This document shows positions 33,105-41,962 of a stretch of 64,000 nt of DNA, one piece after another. Under the pieces are notes generated by a model. The model was not told where the DNA came from, did no database searches, and saw nothing but the letters and a program-made list of their open reading frames with translations. Made by a program: the position numbers and the translations under genes. Origin of the DNA: a virus. Numbering within the stretch: the stretch's first letter is position 1; each line of letters opens with the position of its first letter. The stretch spans positions 1 through 64,000 of the IMG/VR virus record IMGVR_UViG_3300028377_000005; one strand, given 5' to 3'.

Positions 33105-33533
33105 ATGTCAATACTCATCGACAAGTCGAAGGTCCAAGTAGATGATTTCCTCGTCGAAGTCTACATCATGTGTATCCCCAAAGAGGGTGATCCCGTCCCA
33201 CGTATCGTCGAACTCACCCTGTTGCAGTTTGTCGGCTTTGATGATTTCATAACGGATAAAGATCACGTCGTCACGAGGTTGGGTACGTTACATTTCACCC
33301 CATACCGAGGGGGTGGGTTCAGCGGCGTGCATTACGTTTCACATTCGGGCGTGTATAGGCACTATGCGACGGAAGAACGCATCATGGGTGTGATTCCGGG
33401 CGGTATAGATCATCTTGACACGTATACCGTTAAGCAGTACCTTCGCCGGGTTGCAAAAGGGTACCATTCTTACCTGTACGATCTTTCGATGAAAAAATGG
33501 TACGATCGCTATTGCGAGACTGAGGATCAATAA
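33105..33533 (+). CDS. Tandem paralogue 3 of the four-gene family
   Basis: A 142-residue copy. The start has diverged (MSILIDKSKVQVDDFLVEVY), but the end keeps the family pattern as HLDTYTVKQYLRRVAKGYHS followed by YDLSMKKWYDRY. DPYE has become DTYT. It begins 1 nt after the previous stop. The C-terminal part is closest to paralogue 4, so copies 3 and 4 may be the later duplication. Function unknown. Confidence 0.62.
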   Translation: MSILIDKSKVQVDDFLVEVYIMCIPKEGDPVPRIVELTLLQFVGFDDFITDKDHVVTRLGTLHFTPYRGGGFSGVHYVSHSGVYRHYATEERIMGVIPGGIDHLDTYTVKQYLRRVAKGYHSYLYDLSMKKWYDRYCETEDQ

Positions 33534-33977
33534 ATGCCTTTACTAGTGCAAGGGAAAATCAGACCCTGCGATTGGGTGGTTGAGGTGTTTCCCGTCCATT
33601 CAGGGAGGGAACTAGGCAACGGCATGATCCGGTTTACTTCCGATCATAGGGTCCAACTCCTTTTGACTTACATAACCCGTAAATGTATCCCCCGCAGTCC
33701 GAGCGAACGGGGCATGTTGGTAGGGGATCGAAAAGGGAGCATTGAAGTGATGCCTTGCAGTGGTGGGATACGGGGCTACGAGGCTAAGTCCTATGTGCGG
33801 GATGCTCAGTTGATAAACCCCAAGAATTGTTTGGGGAAAATGCTAGGTAAACCCCCTGCGGACCCTTACGAAATGTCGTGTTACCTGAAAAGGGTCGCTT
33901 CCTATTATCACAGCGTATTGTATGATATAGCTTCCAAAGATTGGTTTGACGACTTTCAAAAGCGGGAAGACGCATGA
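33534..33977 (+). CDS. Tandem paralogue 4 of the four-gene family
   Basis: A 147-residue copy starting MPLLVQGKIRPCDWVVEVFP directly after the previous stop. It ends with PADPYEMSCYLKRVASYYHS, then YDIASKDWFDDF. The middle is Arg/Gly-rich and basic, unlike the other copies. It overlaps the cyclic-phosphate receiver gene by 4 nt (ATGA). Function unknown. Confidence 0.62.
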   Translation: MPLLVQGKIRPCDWVVEVFPVHSGRELGNGMIRFTSDHRVQLLLTYITRKCIPRSPSERGMLVGDRKGSIEVMPCSGGIRGYEAKSYVRDAQLINPKNCLGKMLGKPPADPYEMSCYLKRVASYYHSVLYDIASKDWFDDFQKREDA

Positions 33978-34273
33978 GCTACGCCCTTTACATCGACGAC
34001 GAGCGCAGCCCTAAGACCGAGCGTGATTGGGTGGTGGTTCGTACCTATAATGCGTTTGTAACGACTATCGAGGAACGGGGGATGCCTGAACACATTTCCT
34101 TCGACCACGACCTCGGTGAAGACGAGCCAACTGGATACGACTGTGCTAAATGGCTGGTGGAGCAGGGTTACGTTCCGCAAAGCTATAATGTCCACAGTGC
34201 AAATCCAGTTGGTGCGGAAAACATTCGCGGGTTGTTGGATAATTGGATCCGTTTCAACCGGGAAAACGATTAA
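33974..34273 (+). CDS. Cyclic-phosphate-processing receiver-domain protein
   Basis: A 99-residue stand-alone receiver-like domain. The motifs YIDDERSPKT, HISFDHDLGEDEPTGYDCAK and NVHSANPVGAENI match the cyclic-phosphate-processing receiver family (cREC), which others have predicted from gene neighbourhoods to act on cyclic-phosphate RNA ends. Its DDER and DHDLG acidic residues could bind a metal. It is not a two-component response regulator: the phospho-acceptor context differs and no output domain exists. It lies within the tail block, coupled to the four-paralogue cluster. With KptA, RNA ligase and the Pnkp-like phosphatase it suggests an RNA-repair toolkit. Confidence 0.82.
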   Translation: MSYALYIDDERSPKTERDWVVVRTYNAFVTTIEERGMPEHISFDHDLGEDEPTGYDCAKWLVEQGYVPQSYNVHSANPVGAENIRGLLDNWIRFNREND

Positions 34274-34457
34274 CCAGTTAGCCGCCTTGCTCTTGATTGA
34301 ATCAATCGCCCTCGCCCTCCTTGGCCCCGCATCAACTGGCATTCTCATCGCAGGAAAAGCATGGCCTAACAGCACGTTTTCCAAGGTGCTGTTCTATTTT
34401 TTGGTGCTGTTTTTGGGGTGGGCGTCTTTCGAGCTTCACCTGATCTCGATCACATAA
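34188..34457 (+). CDS. Possible small two-span membrane protein (holin-like)
   Basis: In the frame overlapping the cREC gene end, a product ends with two hydrophobic segments: LAALLLIESIALALLGPAST and, after a short basic-polar turn (AGKAWPNSTFSK), VLFYFLVLFLGWASFELHLI. Two spans with a short loop would suit a holin, and the next gene encodes a hub with a lytic domain. The start is unclear: ATG 34188 gives 89 residues but lies inside cREC and has no clear ribosome site. Only the part after 34273 is free of the other gene. Moderate to low certainty. Confidence 0.38.
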   Translation: MSTVQIQLVRKTFAGCWIIGSVSTGKTINQLAALLLIESIALALLGPASTGILIAGKAWPNSTFSKVLFYFLVLFLGWASFELHLISIT

Positions 34458-34459
34458 TG

Positions 34460-34485
34460 CGTCTATATGTTGCTCCGTATAGACG
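34460..34485. repeat. Inverted repeat CGTCTATA/TATAGACG
   Basis: CGTCTATA (34460-34467) and TATAGACG (34478-34485) form a perfect 8-bp inverted repeat with a 10-nt loop in the gap before the hub gene. TATAGAC also occurs in the gaps near 18254 and, on the minus strand, 11940-11946, so it may be a shared regulatory string. No T-run follows. Confidence 0.5.
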
Positions 34486-34519
34486 AACATGAACGGTTGA
34501 GTTTAGTGAGTGGAGCAGC

Positions 34520-37500
34520 ATGTTTCAAGGTACGTACAAGGCTAACAGGCGTCCAGTAGTTACTACTGCACCGGACTGTCTGGTCTATATCAACGGCGAA
34601 CTGAGCCTTCCTAGCGGTTCGAACCCCAACCGCCGTGTTGATCTACAACCCATGCTGGTTTCCGTAAGTGTCAACGTCGGCACGCAAGGCGGCTCCGGGT
34701 CTGCTTCCCTCGAACTCCATATCCCCGAACATTATCTGGACGATATTTACGTGGGCGGCAAGCTGACTCTGACGACCATGATGGAAGTCCAGATTTACAT
34801 GAAAGGCCACTTCACAGTTGGTGGTGCGCCACAGTTTTACCCTGTGTTCTGGGGTATCGTGACGTCGGTCAACGAATCTTACAGCGCCGGTGAACATACC
34901 GTATCCCTTTCGTGTAGCGATATTCTGTATTGGTGGGAGATCCAACAGATTGCGCACAACCCTTCTTGGATGGCGTCACGAGACGACCAGCAACAGCGAT
35001 TCAACTTGGAGGGTAGTGTCTTCACCCGGAAAAACCCTTTCGCGGTCCTGTATTCGCTTGCTCGGAACGTGTACGGCGATTCGATGAACATGCGGAACCT
35101 GAGCCTCACGGGGCAAGACGAACGTTCCGAACCTTCCCCCGAAGAAAACCGTCGCTTAATGGCGTATTGGTCTTTGCGTTGGGGCCGTATTGCTAACTCC
35201 CTTCGAATGTACGGTCCGACCGGCGAAGTTTTGCAGGGGGATGCTCTTGATTTCGCGATCAACCCTAGAAAGTTTCTGAAAGGCAAAAGGGGTCAAGCCG
35301 CCAAAAATGAAGGCACCTTTTTCGATGCTTTCAAACAAGGGGACATTGACTTCGCCAATATCACACCCTTTGCGTTGGTCTTTTCCAAGATGCAATCAAT
35401 GGAGATGACCAACTCGGAGTTCGAAACCAAGCTCAATGTAGCAAACCAAGTCAAGGAGGCCATCGGTTACGAGTTCTTCATGGACGTGACGGGTGAGTTG
35501 ATCTTCAAGCCTCCATTCTACAATATGGACGTGCGGCCCAATTATCCCGTATCGTGGATCCGTGACCTTGATGTGATCTCGTGGAACTTCGCGGAAAACC
35601 CCCCGGACGCCACATTTGTCGAAGCGACCGGTTTTCGTTTCCGGGGCCAGCAAGTGGGAATGGGCGACGAGATCCAACCCAAAGCTACGTATGTGGACTA
35701 CCGCCTCGTGCAAAAGTTCGGGTGGAAGCCCGGTAGCTTTTCATCTGAATTCGTTGGTGGGGATGCTTACGGCGGTCCCAAGGCTTTGTTCTACTACCTC
35801 GTGGATGTCCTCGACCGCCAGAACTCACGGGTCAACAATGGTACCGTGACGATCCCTTTACGCCCGGAGCTTCGGTTGGGATACCCGGTGTATGTCGAAG
35901 GCCGTGACGCCTATTACTACATCGAGTCCCTGACACATACCTTTTCTTACGGGTCCAGATGTACAACACAGGCCACTTTGATGGCCCGGCGTCAGAAGTT
36001 TTACGGGGATTTCGGTCGATGGGAAACGGAAAATCAAGAGCCGCAACCGGGCGATATTGCTGATCCGGGCACTGTCCCCCAGAACATGTACAAGCGTAAC
36101 ATTGATCCGGTGTCGGGTACGCCCGAAGGGGACCGCAACGTCATCCTGACCTATTTCCCGGAAAAGGCCCTTGACGAATACGGCAAAGTCGAGACGTTTG
36201 AGGATCAAGCAGCCAAAGCGGACGATACCGAGGTCTTGATGCGCAACCTCGTGAACCTCCGGTCACAGTTTGGCACCAACGGGCCGAACAAATACATGTA
36301 CATGGTTGATCCGAACCGTGACACACCCCACGATTCCGACGACAATGGCAAGCGTAATCGGGGACCCCTCATGCATATCGAAGCGGACCCCAAGATTGAC
36401 ATTGATGAGGAAGGCCGTAAAATAGAAGTGAACGCTACGACTTTCCCGGTGTCCGATGAACGTGGGTACGAGGTTGTGGGGACTTATGAATATGGTCGCC
36501 GCGTCTCACTTAATTCGAAAGGTTTCATTTTCGACAAGCAAGAGGATGATATCCGGGCGGAAGGGCTACTCAGTATGGAGCCTGATCACCAACGTGGAGG
36601 AACCACGACCCCCAACCAGTCTGAAGACCGTAGCAACCAAGCAGCTTCGGCACACAAGGTAGATCCGAGTAAAGACAAGAACTTTATGGTCGATCCCAAC
36701 AACTACGGGCGGATGCTTACGGAAGTGCGTCCTCCTAGTCTGGGGGCCGCAGACCTTGCGGGTATGGCCCAGACCGAGGCGGCCCGTCTTGCGGACGCTT
36801 TCAAGGGTTCGGTAGGTCCCGGTACACCTTCTGGGGATACAGGCACCTCTTCGAATTGGGAGGGCTATAACGGTGAACAGCCGGGAGTGACTCGAACCCC
36901 CACAACGGCCCAAAGTAAATGGGGCCGTACCTTTGCGTACAACAGTAACGTGGGGCGTTGGCGGGGGACAATCCGTTCGGTGCGTGAACGCTTGGGCTAT
37001 TCCGAAGAGACTTACCCAGATGAAGTGATCCTCGCCTTTATCCACACAGAAAGCGCCGGTGATGCGAGTGCCCGGCGTACAAATGTGGATAAAGATGGGA
37101 ACGAATCGTTGTCACAATTCGTGGGCTTGTTGCAGATCGGAAAAGATAACGCCGCCGATCATGGGCGTAAGAATACGGATTTCATGGGCAACCCGGAACT
37201 GTCAATCCAACATTTCCTAGAATATCAGGATGAATACAAAGATCGCCACAATGGTGATCCCAGAAAACAGGCCATCCTCTGGAAAGGCGGTCCGGGTACG
37301 CTGAAAGCCTACAACCGTCAAGAGGCGGCGGGGCAGACCGACCAACAGTTGGAGCATTGGTTGGCGAATTACCCTCCGGGTAAGACGAAGATCAATAAAG
37401 CGGGTGAGGAAGTAGCTGTCAATTGGGGCGTTGATGAGTACGCAAGCCGTGTAAAGGCGGCCAGCCGGGTGTGGAATACAGCACTTGAAAAAGAACCGGC

Positions 37501-38125
37501 AGGGCCTACCGAAGAAGAAACCGAAGATGCCAGTGCCGCAGGCGGATCAGCAGCGGATAGTGTGGCGGCACAGGCCGCAAACCTTATTGATGAGGCGAAC
37601 GATCCGGTGGCTTCCAAAAGAATTAACCGGGTGGGCCTCCCTTCGGAAGAGAATGAGGCCCGTGTACAGTTGGAACTGTTTGGACAACGACTCCAAGAAA
37701 ACAGGTCACAAGGGATCAATGCGCTTCCGTCCGACCTTAAACCACCTCGTGATCCCTCAGTGATTCCGGTCGTCACGACGTTCCTTCGGGACTTGTATCA
37801 GAGCGCATTTCAGAAAGGTAAGACCCGTGAGGCTGAGTTACGCGGTGAAACAAAGCAGGTTCCTCGGGTGCCCGATGCCGCGTCAATCCCGACGTCTACC
37901 CCCTCGGAAAAGGAATTTGTAGACTCGCCCCTCAGTCGTAAAGAGGTGAAGGACGCCTTGGACAGTGGTGAGACCGTGTCCAGCCTTTTCCGCGAGGATG
38001 GAGCCGTTGAGCAGCTCCGCGAAAAATTTAGGAATTCTAAGAACACCGCCGAACAATCGATCGAAGATGCTGGATCCGCACTTTCGAATCTTACTCCTAA
38101 CCCCACTACGGATGACGACGAATGA
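34520..38125 (+). CDS. Baseplate hub protein with lytic transglycosylase domain
   Basis: A 1201-residue hub. The first 480 residues are gp27/late-control-D-like: PVFWGIVTSVNESYSAGEHT, then SLSCSDILYWWEIQQI and later YPVYVEGRDAYYYIESLTHT. The middle, about 480-810, is a polar linker. Around residues 815-970 a lysozyme-like (SLT) fold appears: DEVILAFIHTESAGDASARR with Glu844 as the likely catalytic acid, QFVGLLQIGKDNAADHG, and EYASRVKAASRVWN. The last 200 residues are acidic and probably disordered. It would sit at the tail tip and cut peptidoglycan during DNA entry. It ends in an ATGA overlap with the small gene at 38122. Confidence 0.9.
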   Translation: MFQGTYKANRRPVVTTAPDCLVYINGELSLPSGSNPNRRVDLQPMLVSVSVNVGTQGGSGSASLELHIPEHYLDDIYVGGKLTLTTMMEVQIYMKGHFTVGGAPQFYPVFWGIVTSVNESYSAGEHTVSLSCSDILYWWEIQQIAHNPSWMASRDDQQQRFNLEGSVFTRKNPFAVLYSLARNVYGDSMNMRNLSLTGQDERSEPSPEENRRLMAYWSLRWGRIANSLRMYGPTGEVLQGDALDFAINPRKFLKGKRGQAAKNEGTFFDAFKQGDIDFANITPFALVFSKMQSMEMTNSEFETKLNVANQVKEAIGYEFFMDVTGELIFKPPFYNMDVRPNYPVSWIRDLDVISWNFAENPPDATFVEATGFRFRGQQVGMGDEIQPKATYVDYRLVQKFGWKPGSFSSEFVGGDAYGGPKALFYYLVDVLDRQNSRVNNGTVTIPLRPELRLGYPVYVEGRDAYYYIESLTHTFSYGSRCTTQATLMARRQKFYGDFGRWETENQEPQPGDIADPGTVPQNMYKRNIDPVSGTPEGDRNVILTYFPEKALDEYGKVETFEDQAAKADDTEVLMRNLVNLRSQFGTNGPNKYMYMVDPNRDTPHDSDDNGKRNRGPLMHIEADPKIDIDEEGRKIEVNATTFPVSDERGYEVVGTYEYGRRVSLNSKGFIFDKQEDDIRAEGLLSMEPDHQRGGTTTPNQSEDRSNQAASAHKVDPSKDKNFMVDPNNYGRMLTEVRPPSLGAADLAGMAQTEAARLADAFKGSVGPGTPSGDTGTSSNWEGYNGEQPGVTRTPTTAQSKWGRTFAYNSNVGRWRGTIRSVRERLGYSEETYPDEVILAFIHTESAGDASARRTNVDKDGNESLSQFVGLLQIGKDNAADHGRKNTDFMGNPELSIQHFLEYQDEYKDRHNGDPRKQAILWKGGPGTLKAYNRQEAAGQTDQQLEHWLANYPPGKTKINKAGEEVAVNWGVDEYASRVKAASRVWNTALEKEPAGPTEEETEDASAAGGSAADSVAAQAANLIDEANDPVASKRINRVGLPSEENEARVQLELFGQRLQENRSQGINALPSDLKPPRDPSVIPVVTTFLRDLYQSAFQKGKTREAELRGETKQVPRVPDAASIPTSTPSEKEFVDSPLSRKEVKDALDSGETVSSLFREDGAVEQLREKFRNSKNTAEQSIEDAGSALSNLTPNPTTDDDE

Positions 38126-38313
38126 GCCTTTGGACTACAGACCCCAAGACTAAAAGCGCCCTCGAAGATATTGACCCAAACTCTTTCGACCCGGATGCGG
38201 TGACAAAAGCACTAGAGGACGGCGGTGCGGAGGAGCTTGAGCGCAAGATCAAGGCTGCGCAAGAGCCTTACCAACGTAAGCATAATCAATGGCCACACAA
38301 GCGGAGATATTGA
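38122..38313 (+). CDS. Small hypothetical protein between hub and spike
   Basis: A 63-residue polar protein (TDPKTKSALEDIDPNSFDPD, then a Glu/Lys-rich helix) overlapping the hub stop and ending 3 nt before the spike gene. Its size and position suggest a small hub-spike connector, but no homology was recognised. Confidence 0.6.
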   Translation: MSLWTTDPKTKSALEDIDPNSFDPDAVTKALEDGGAEELERKIKAAQEPYQRKHNQWPHKRRY

Positions 38314-38316
38314 CCG

Positions 38317-40482
38317 ATGGCTAAACGTTTTGGACCACCAACACCTATTGGGGAAAGACCACTCCGAAGCAAAATGCTCGGACATAAAGGTCCTTTGCGT
38401 TTTGCCCTCCGCCTTGGTGAGATCCAGCGGGTGGACTATGAGCACATGGTCTGTGATATCCACTGGCTACAGGGTGCGACCCCTCCCGCAAAAGAGGTCC
38501 CGCTCACCAGCGGCTACTGGTCCAAGCGTGGTTTTCTCGGCGCGATGCCCGAAGAAGGTAGTGTCGTCGTGTGTGGTTTTTCTGCTGCCCATACTGATCA
38601 AGCAGTCAAGCCTTATATTCTGGCCTATTTGCCGAACGGCTACCTGACGGCTTTAGGTTTCGACCCCCTCGGTGTGGCTGAACGTAACGCTGAAGGGATC
38701 GACAAGCCTCTAGAAACGCTTCAGAGGGAATTACAGGGCCTCTATGGTCCGACCCGACACAAGATGCGTAAGCTGTATCCCGGAGACATTTACGGCGCTT
38801 CTGATAAGGGTGCGGAGCTTATTCTGGATCGGGATGCCCGACTACTTAACAGTGGTGGTGCTGAGTTGTGGTTGCGGACCGAAGACCAGTCTTTGATCAC
38901 AACGACTCTGGACGCCTATGCTACCACGGCTGCCGCCCGGCGTCGTTCGGGCCGTATCACTCGGAGCGCTCTTACGTTGCCTTCGGATATGACTTTTGGG
39001 GAAGACGGTCGTATCAAGCCGGGCACTCTACTGTTCGAACACCTCGTAGATGCTGGTTTGATTTTCGAGGATGGCGACATACCGCCAGACATTAACCGCC
39101 TCCCCTTCATCACCTTGGAAAGCGGGGAGCGCCTTGCCCTCGTGACGGAAAACCTTGCAGACGTGACGGACCCGGACGTTCAGGTGTATGCTGAAGATCG
39201 GGTGGAGATTCAAGAGTTTACCGACCAACGTCTACCGTTCCCGGACCACTACGGCTTTGATGGGGACTTGATTGGCGACAACCCCCAATGGAACCCGTTC
39301 ATCGAAAAGGTGAGCGGTACCGTGGTGGGGAACAACCCATATACAGCACGGGGCCGGTCTAACTATGGTAAGCTCCTGAAACCTGTTCTTTTCGATTCGC
39401 CTTCGTCCACGTCTGGACGTGTTCGTATGGAGCCGGTCAAGAACGAACAGGGTGAAAAAGAAAAGTCGCTAGTGGCGGCCCACCTATATCGGATGAACCG
39501 TCCCGATGGGCTTGGTGAACTGTTCCTTGCTCACGATAAAGAAGGGCATGTTTTCCTTTCGATCCCGGCTTCCACGTCGAAAAAATCCAACCTCGGTGCT
39601 GGTCGATCTATCGAAGCCGATGTGAAGGGGTCTATCAAAGCAGTGATCGGAGCGAACAAAAACGACCATACCTCGCTCGACATATTTGCCACCGGTGGAG
39701 CCAAGTGGACGCTTGGCTCCATTGACACCACGGGTCGATCCCTAGACCTCATTGCGAAAGGTGGCCTCGGCGTGAAGGTCACCGGTTCCGACCGGGATGG
39801 CTCGGCAATCACCGGTGAGCTTTCCGGGGACGTGGGCCTCGCCATTGAAGGTAGCTTCGGCCTTTCCACCACCGAAGACCATATCGAAGAGATCAACGGG
39901 AAAAAACAGGTGTCCTCCGAAGGTCGTGAGGCTAGCGTCGGTACCGGTGATGATGCTTTGACCGTCCTCAGTAACCAGAGCCACACGATCAAGGGGAATG
40001 TGTCCAATAGCATCGGCGAAGGGCGCACCACCACCATCGTCAAGCCCAGCACCACGAGTGCGAATGCTGAGGAACTCAAGATCCTTGCGGGCAACCGCCA
40101 GACGACATTTGGCGCTCCAGCTACGGACACCATTACGTATGCCTCAACCGGCACTAAGACCGTACAGGCGGGCGGCCCCCTTACGTGTTCATGGCAAAGC
40201 CCGACTACTGGAAACTTTACTTTCCAAGCCTCAAGCGGTACCTATTCGGTGACGTTGGGTGCGGGCACGATCTCTTTAACGGGAGCTAATGTAAATGTTT
40301 CCGCGTCCACAGCAATCAACATCCAAGCTCCCACCGTCAATGTGACAGGCAAGGTCGCGCTAGGTACGGCGGCAGCCGCTCTGGCAGTTGTGGGAGGCTC
40401 CCCCGGACCTAGCCCTTATATTGATCCACTCACAGGCTTACCGTTGACAGGGAACCCTCTGGTCAATGTACCTTCCGTTTGA
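38317..40482 (+). CDS. Baseplate spike protein (gp5/gpV-like OB fold)
   Basis: A 721-residue central spike. Near residues 25-105 an OB-fold typical of gpV and gp5 proteins is visible: LGEIQRVDYEHMVCDIHWLQ, VPLTSGYWSKRGFLGAMPEE, GSVVVCGFSAAHTDQAVKPY and ILAYLPNGY. A long beta region follows, and the end is a repetitive beta-helix (SLTGANVNVSASTAINIQAP, then TVNVTGKVALGT), the usual membrane-piercing needle shape. It has no lysozyme domain; that function lies in the hub at 34520. Its TGA stop lies inside the -35 box of the promoter at 40479. Confidence 0.88.
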   Translation: MAKRFGPPTPIGERPLRSKMLGHKGPLRFALRLGEIQRVDYEHMVCDIHWLQGATPPAKEVPLTSGYWSKRGFLGAMPEEGSVVVCGFSAAHTDQAVKPYILAYLPNGYLTALGFDPLGVAERNAEGIDKPLETLQRELQGLYGPTRHKMRKLYPGDIYGASDKGAELILDRDARLLNSGGAELWLRTEDQSLITTTLDAYATTAAARRRSGRITRSALTLPSDMTFGEDGRIKPGTLLFEHLVDAGLIFEDGDIPPDINRLPFITLESGERLALVTENLADVTDPDVQVYAEDRVEIQEFTDQRLPFPDHYGFDGDLIGDNPQWNPFIEKVSGTVVGNNPYTARGRSNYGKLLKPVLFDSPSSTSGRVRMEPVKNEQGEKEKSLVAAHLYRMNRPDGLGELFLAHDKEGHVFLSIPASTSKKSNLGAGRSIEADVKGSIKAVIGANKNDHTSLDIFATGGAKWTLGSIDTTGRSLDLIAKGGLGVKVTGSDRDGSAITGELSGDVGLAIEGSFGLSTTEDHIEEINGKKQVSSEGREASVGTGDDALTVLSNQSHTIKGNVSNSIGEGRTTTIVKPSTTSANAEELKILAGNRQTTFGAPATDTITYASTGTKTVQAGGPLTCSWQSPTTGNFTFQASSGTYSVTLGAGTISLTGANVNVSASTAINIQAPTVNVTGKVALGTAAAALAVVGGSPGPSPYIDPLTGLPLTGNPLVNVPSV

Positions 40483-40508
40483 CGGTGAGGGTATTCTTGT
40501 GGTATACA
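40479..40508 (+). promoter_or_regulatory. Sigma-70-like promoter (TTGACG-N18-TATACA)
   Basis: TTGACG (40479-40484) and TATACA (40503-40508) are 18 bp apart. The -35 box again contains a TGA stop codon (40480-40482), as at 18845. It would drive the genes from 40534 onward. Confidence 0.5.
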
Positions 40509-40533
40509 CTACGTACCAACATACGAGGTAATT

Positions 40534-40941
40534 ATGAGTGAAGAAAACACGCCGGAAGACTCCTCCGAAGAGGCGGGTATCAAGACCTTGCCCCGGATGG
40601 AAGACGACGAAATTCGTGAGTTCGTGGACGCCCTTTTGTCCGGGAACCTTTTCACGAGCGAACAGGTCCAAAACGAAAGCGACATTCCGATGGTCTTTAT
40701 GCCCCTGATGCTTGGGGCCTCTGAGCATTTGGAACCGATTATCGACGATATCGGTTGCCTGTACGAGTACATGAGCAAAGCCGGACCCCGTGGCATTAAC
40801 GGTCAGCCGGTTTTCTATTCGTTCAATGTGCTCCACAAAGACGACTGGTCAATCGTTTTGGACACTTTGAAATACGAGGAAACGCGCCGTCAAACCATGC
40901 CGGTCATTCGTCGTAATAACGATGAGGAAGAAAGCACCTGA
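40534..40941 (+). CDS. Hypothetical baseplate-cluster protein
   Basis: A 135-residue acidic protein with a disordered N-terminus (MSEENTPEDSSEEAG), a helical core (DDEIREFVDALLSGNLF, then MVFMPLMLGASEHLEPIIDD) and a Tyr/Trp-rich end. GAGG lies about 9 nt before the ATG. It is followed directly (TGATG) by another virion-type gene. Function not recognised; a baseplate-assembly role is possible by context. Confidence 0.6.
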   Translation: MSEENTPEDSSEEAGIKTLPRMEDDEIREFVDALLSGNLFTSEQVQNESDIPMVFMPLMLGASEHLEPIIDDIGCLYEYMSKAGPRGINGQPVFYSFNVLHKDDWSIVLDTLKYEETRRQTMPVIRRNNDEEEST

Positions 40942-41528
40942 TGCCTGTTACCGCCCTACAGTTAGCTCCCGCAATACAAGCCCAGCTTAACTCCCAAGGC
41001 TTGGTTGGATCCTTTGTGACCAACCTCGCTTCGGGTGTGGGTATTGGTATTCAGAATTTCGTCCAGACCTTGGTCGTACAGGCTCAGGCTTTCGGGACTC
41101 TGGGTGCCGGTGAGGGTACAGGTAAATGGACACTGGACCCGCTATCGGGTATGCAGATCCTAGACACCAACATCATGGCATCGGCATTACCCGGAACGGA
41201 CAAGTCCAAGATAGCCAATGGTGTAGCGTTTGGTACGGCTCAGGTGATCAATAGCTCGGCGGTTGTTCAGACTGCGGTCGCTGGTGTTGCTGTAGGCAGT
41301 GAGACTGGCGCTGTGATTAACGCGGACCCTACGGCGGCCACGAGCTTTATCTATTCGGGCTTAACCTCTTACGGAATCGTAGGGCCTAAAGCGGCTAACC
41401 TTGCGTCGGGACTCGGCCAAGGTATTGCTATTTGGTTTGCTTCCGGGGTGGTTACAAACGCTGTCGTGGGTAGCCCGGTCTTCCCTTTCAACCCCACTAC
41501 CGGTTTGGGTACGGGTAAAATCACATGA
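40941..41528 (+). CDS. Gly/Ala-rich baseplate-cluster protein
   Basis: A 195-residue protein rich in Gly, Ala, Val and Thr with few charges (LASGVGIGIQNFVQTLVVQA, AVVQTAVAGVAVGSETGAVI, GLGQGIAIWFASGVVTNAVV). Several segments are hydrophobic enough to suggest tight packing or membrane contact. Its ATG overlaps the previous stop, and it overlaps the SLOG gene by 4 nt. Proteins of this kind occur near spike genes of large myoviruses; the exact role is unknown to me. Confidence 0.6.
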   Translation: MPVTALQLAPAIQAQLNSQGLVGSFVTNLASGVGIGIQNFVQTLVVQAQAFGTLGAGEGTGKWTLDPLSGMQILDTNIMASALPGTDKSKIANGVAFGTAQVINSSAVVQTAVAGVAVGSETGAVINADPTAATSFIYSGLTSYGIVGPKAANLASGLGQGIAIWFASGVVTNAVVGSPVFPFNPTTGLGTGKIT

Positions 41529-41962
41529 GCGAGATCAGTTTTGATGATCTTTTCACGGCTCCCGAACCCAAAGTTATGGGCGTCGTAGGTTCGCGAGAAT
41601 GGCCCGATCGTGATTTTGTATTTGACACGATCACGTCTTATCTGGAAAAATACCCTACGGTAGATACGATCGTCTCAGGCGGTCAGCCTCTGGGTGTTGA
41701 TGGTTGGGCAAAAGATTACGCCGAACAGCACGATATGGGTTATATCGAACACCCACCGGCGCACTGGCTGGATAAAGACGACCCACGGTATCGGCCTTTC
41801 GCCTACAGTAACTATTTCGAGCGCAACACTTTGATTGCCGATGATGCGGATGTGCTTTTGGCCTTTTGCTATCAAGGGTCAAACGGGACTATGGACACTT
41901 TCAAAAAGGCTCGGCGTCGGATCAAGAGGCGGGCCAACCTTTACACGGAAGACGATTTATGA
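41525..41962 (+). CDS. SLOG-superfamily (YspA/DUF2493-like) nucleotide-binding protein
   Basis: A 145-residue Rossmann-like protein. KVMGVVGSREWPDRDFV forms the first strand and loop, TIVSGGQPLGVDGWAKDYAE is the SGG.xGvD.wA ligand loop, HPPAHWL follows, and YFERNTLIADDADVLLAFCY with the later GTMDTFKKA completes the pattern. SLOG proteins bind nucleotides or derivatives and are predicted sensors or processors in conflict and metabolic systems. It lies in the tail block with thioredoxin and a small unknown gene, all linked by ATGA overlaps, so this group may be an accessory insertion among virion genes. Confidence 0.85.
   Translation: MSEISFDDLFTAPEPKVMGVVGSREWPDRDFVFDTITSYLEKYPTVDTIVSGGQPLGVDGWAKDYAEQHDMGYIEHPPAHWLDKDDPRYRPFAYSNYFERNTLIADDADVLLAFCYQGSNGTMDTFKKARRRIKRRANLYTEDDL

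Noticed and set aside
32203-33977. Tandem repeat cluster as a CRISPR array or non-coding repeat
   Set aside because: The similarity is at protein level only, each unit is a complete ORF with start and stop, and no short identical DNA repeats with regular spacers are present.
33974-34273. Two-component response regulator
   Set aside because: It has a receiver-like fold pattern but the DDER and DHDLG..TGYD motifs are those of the cyclic-phosphate receiver family, and no output domain or kinase is nearby.
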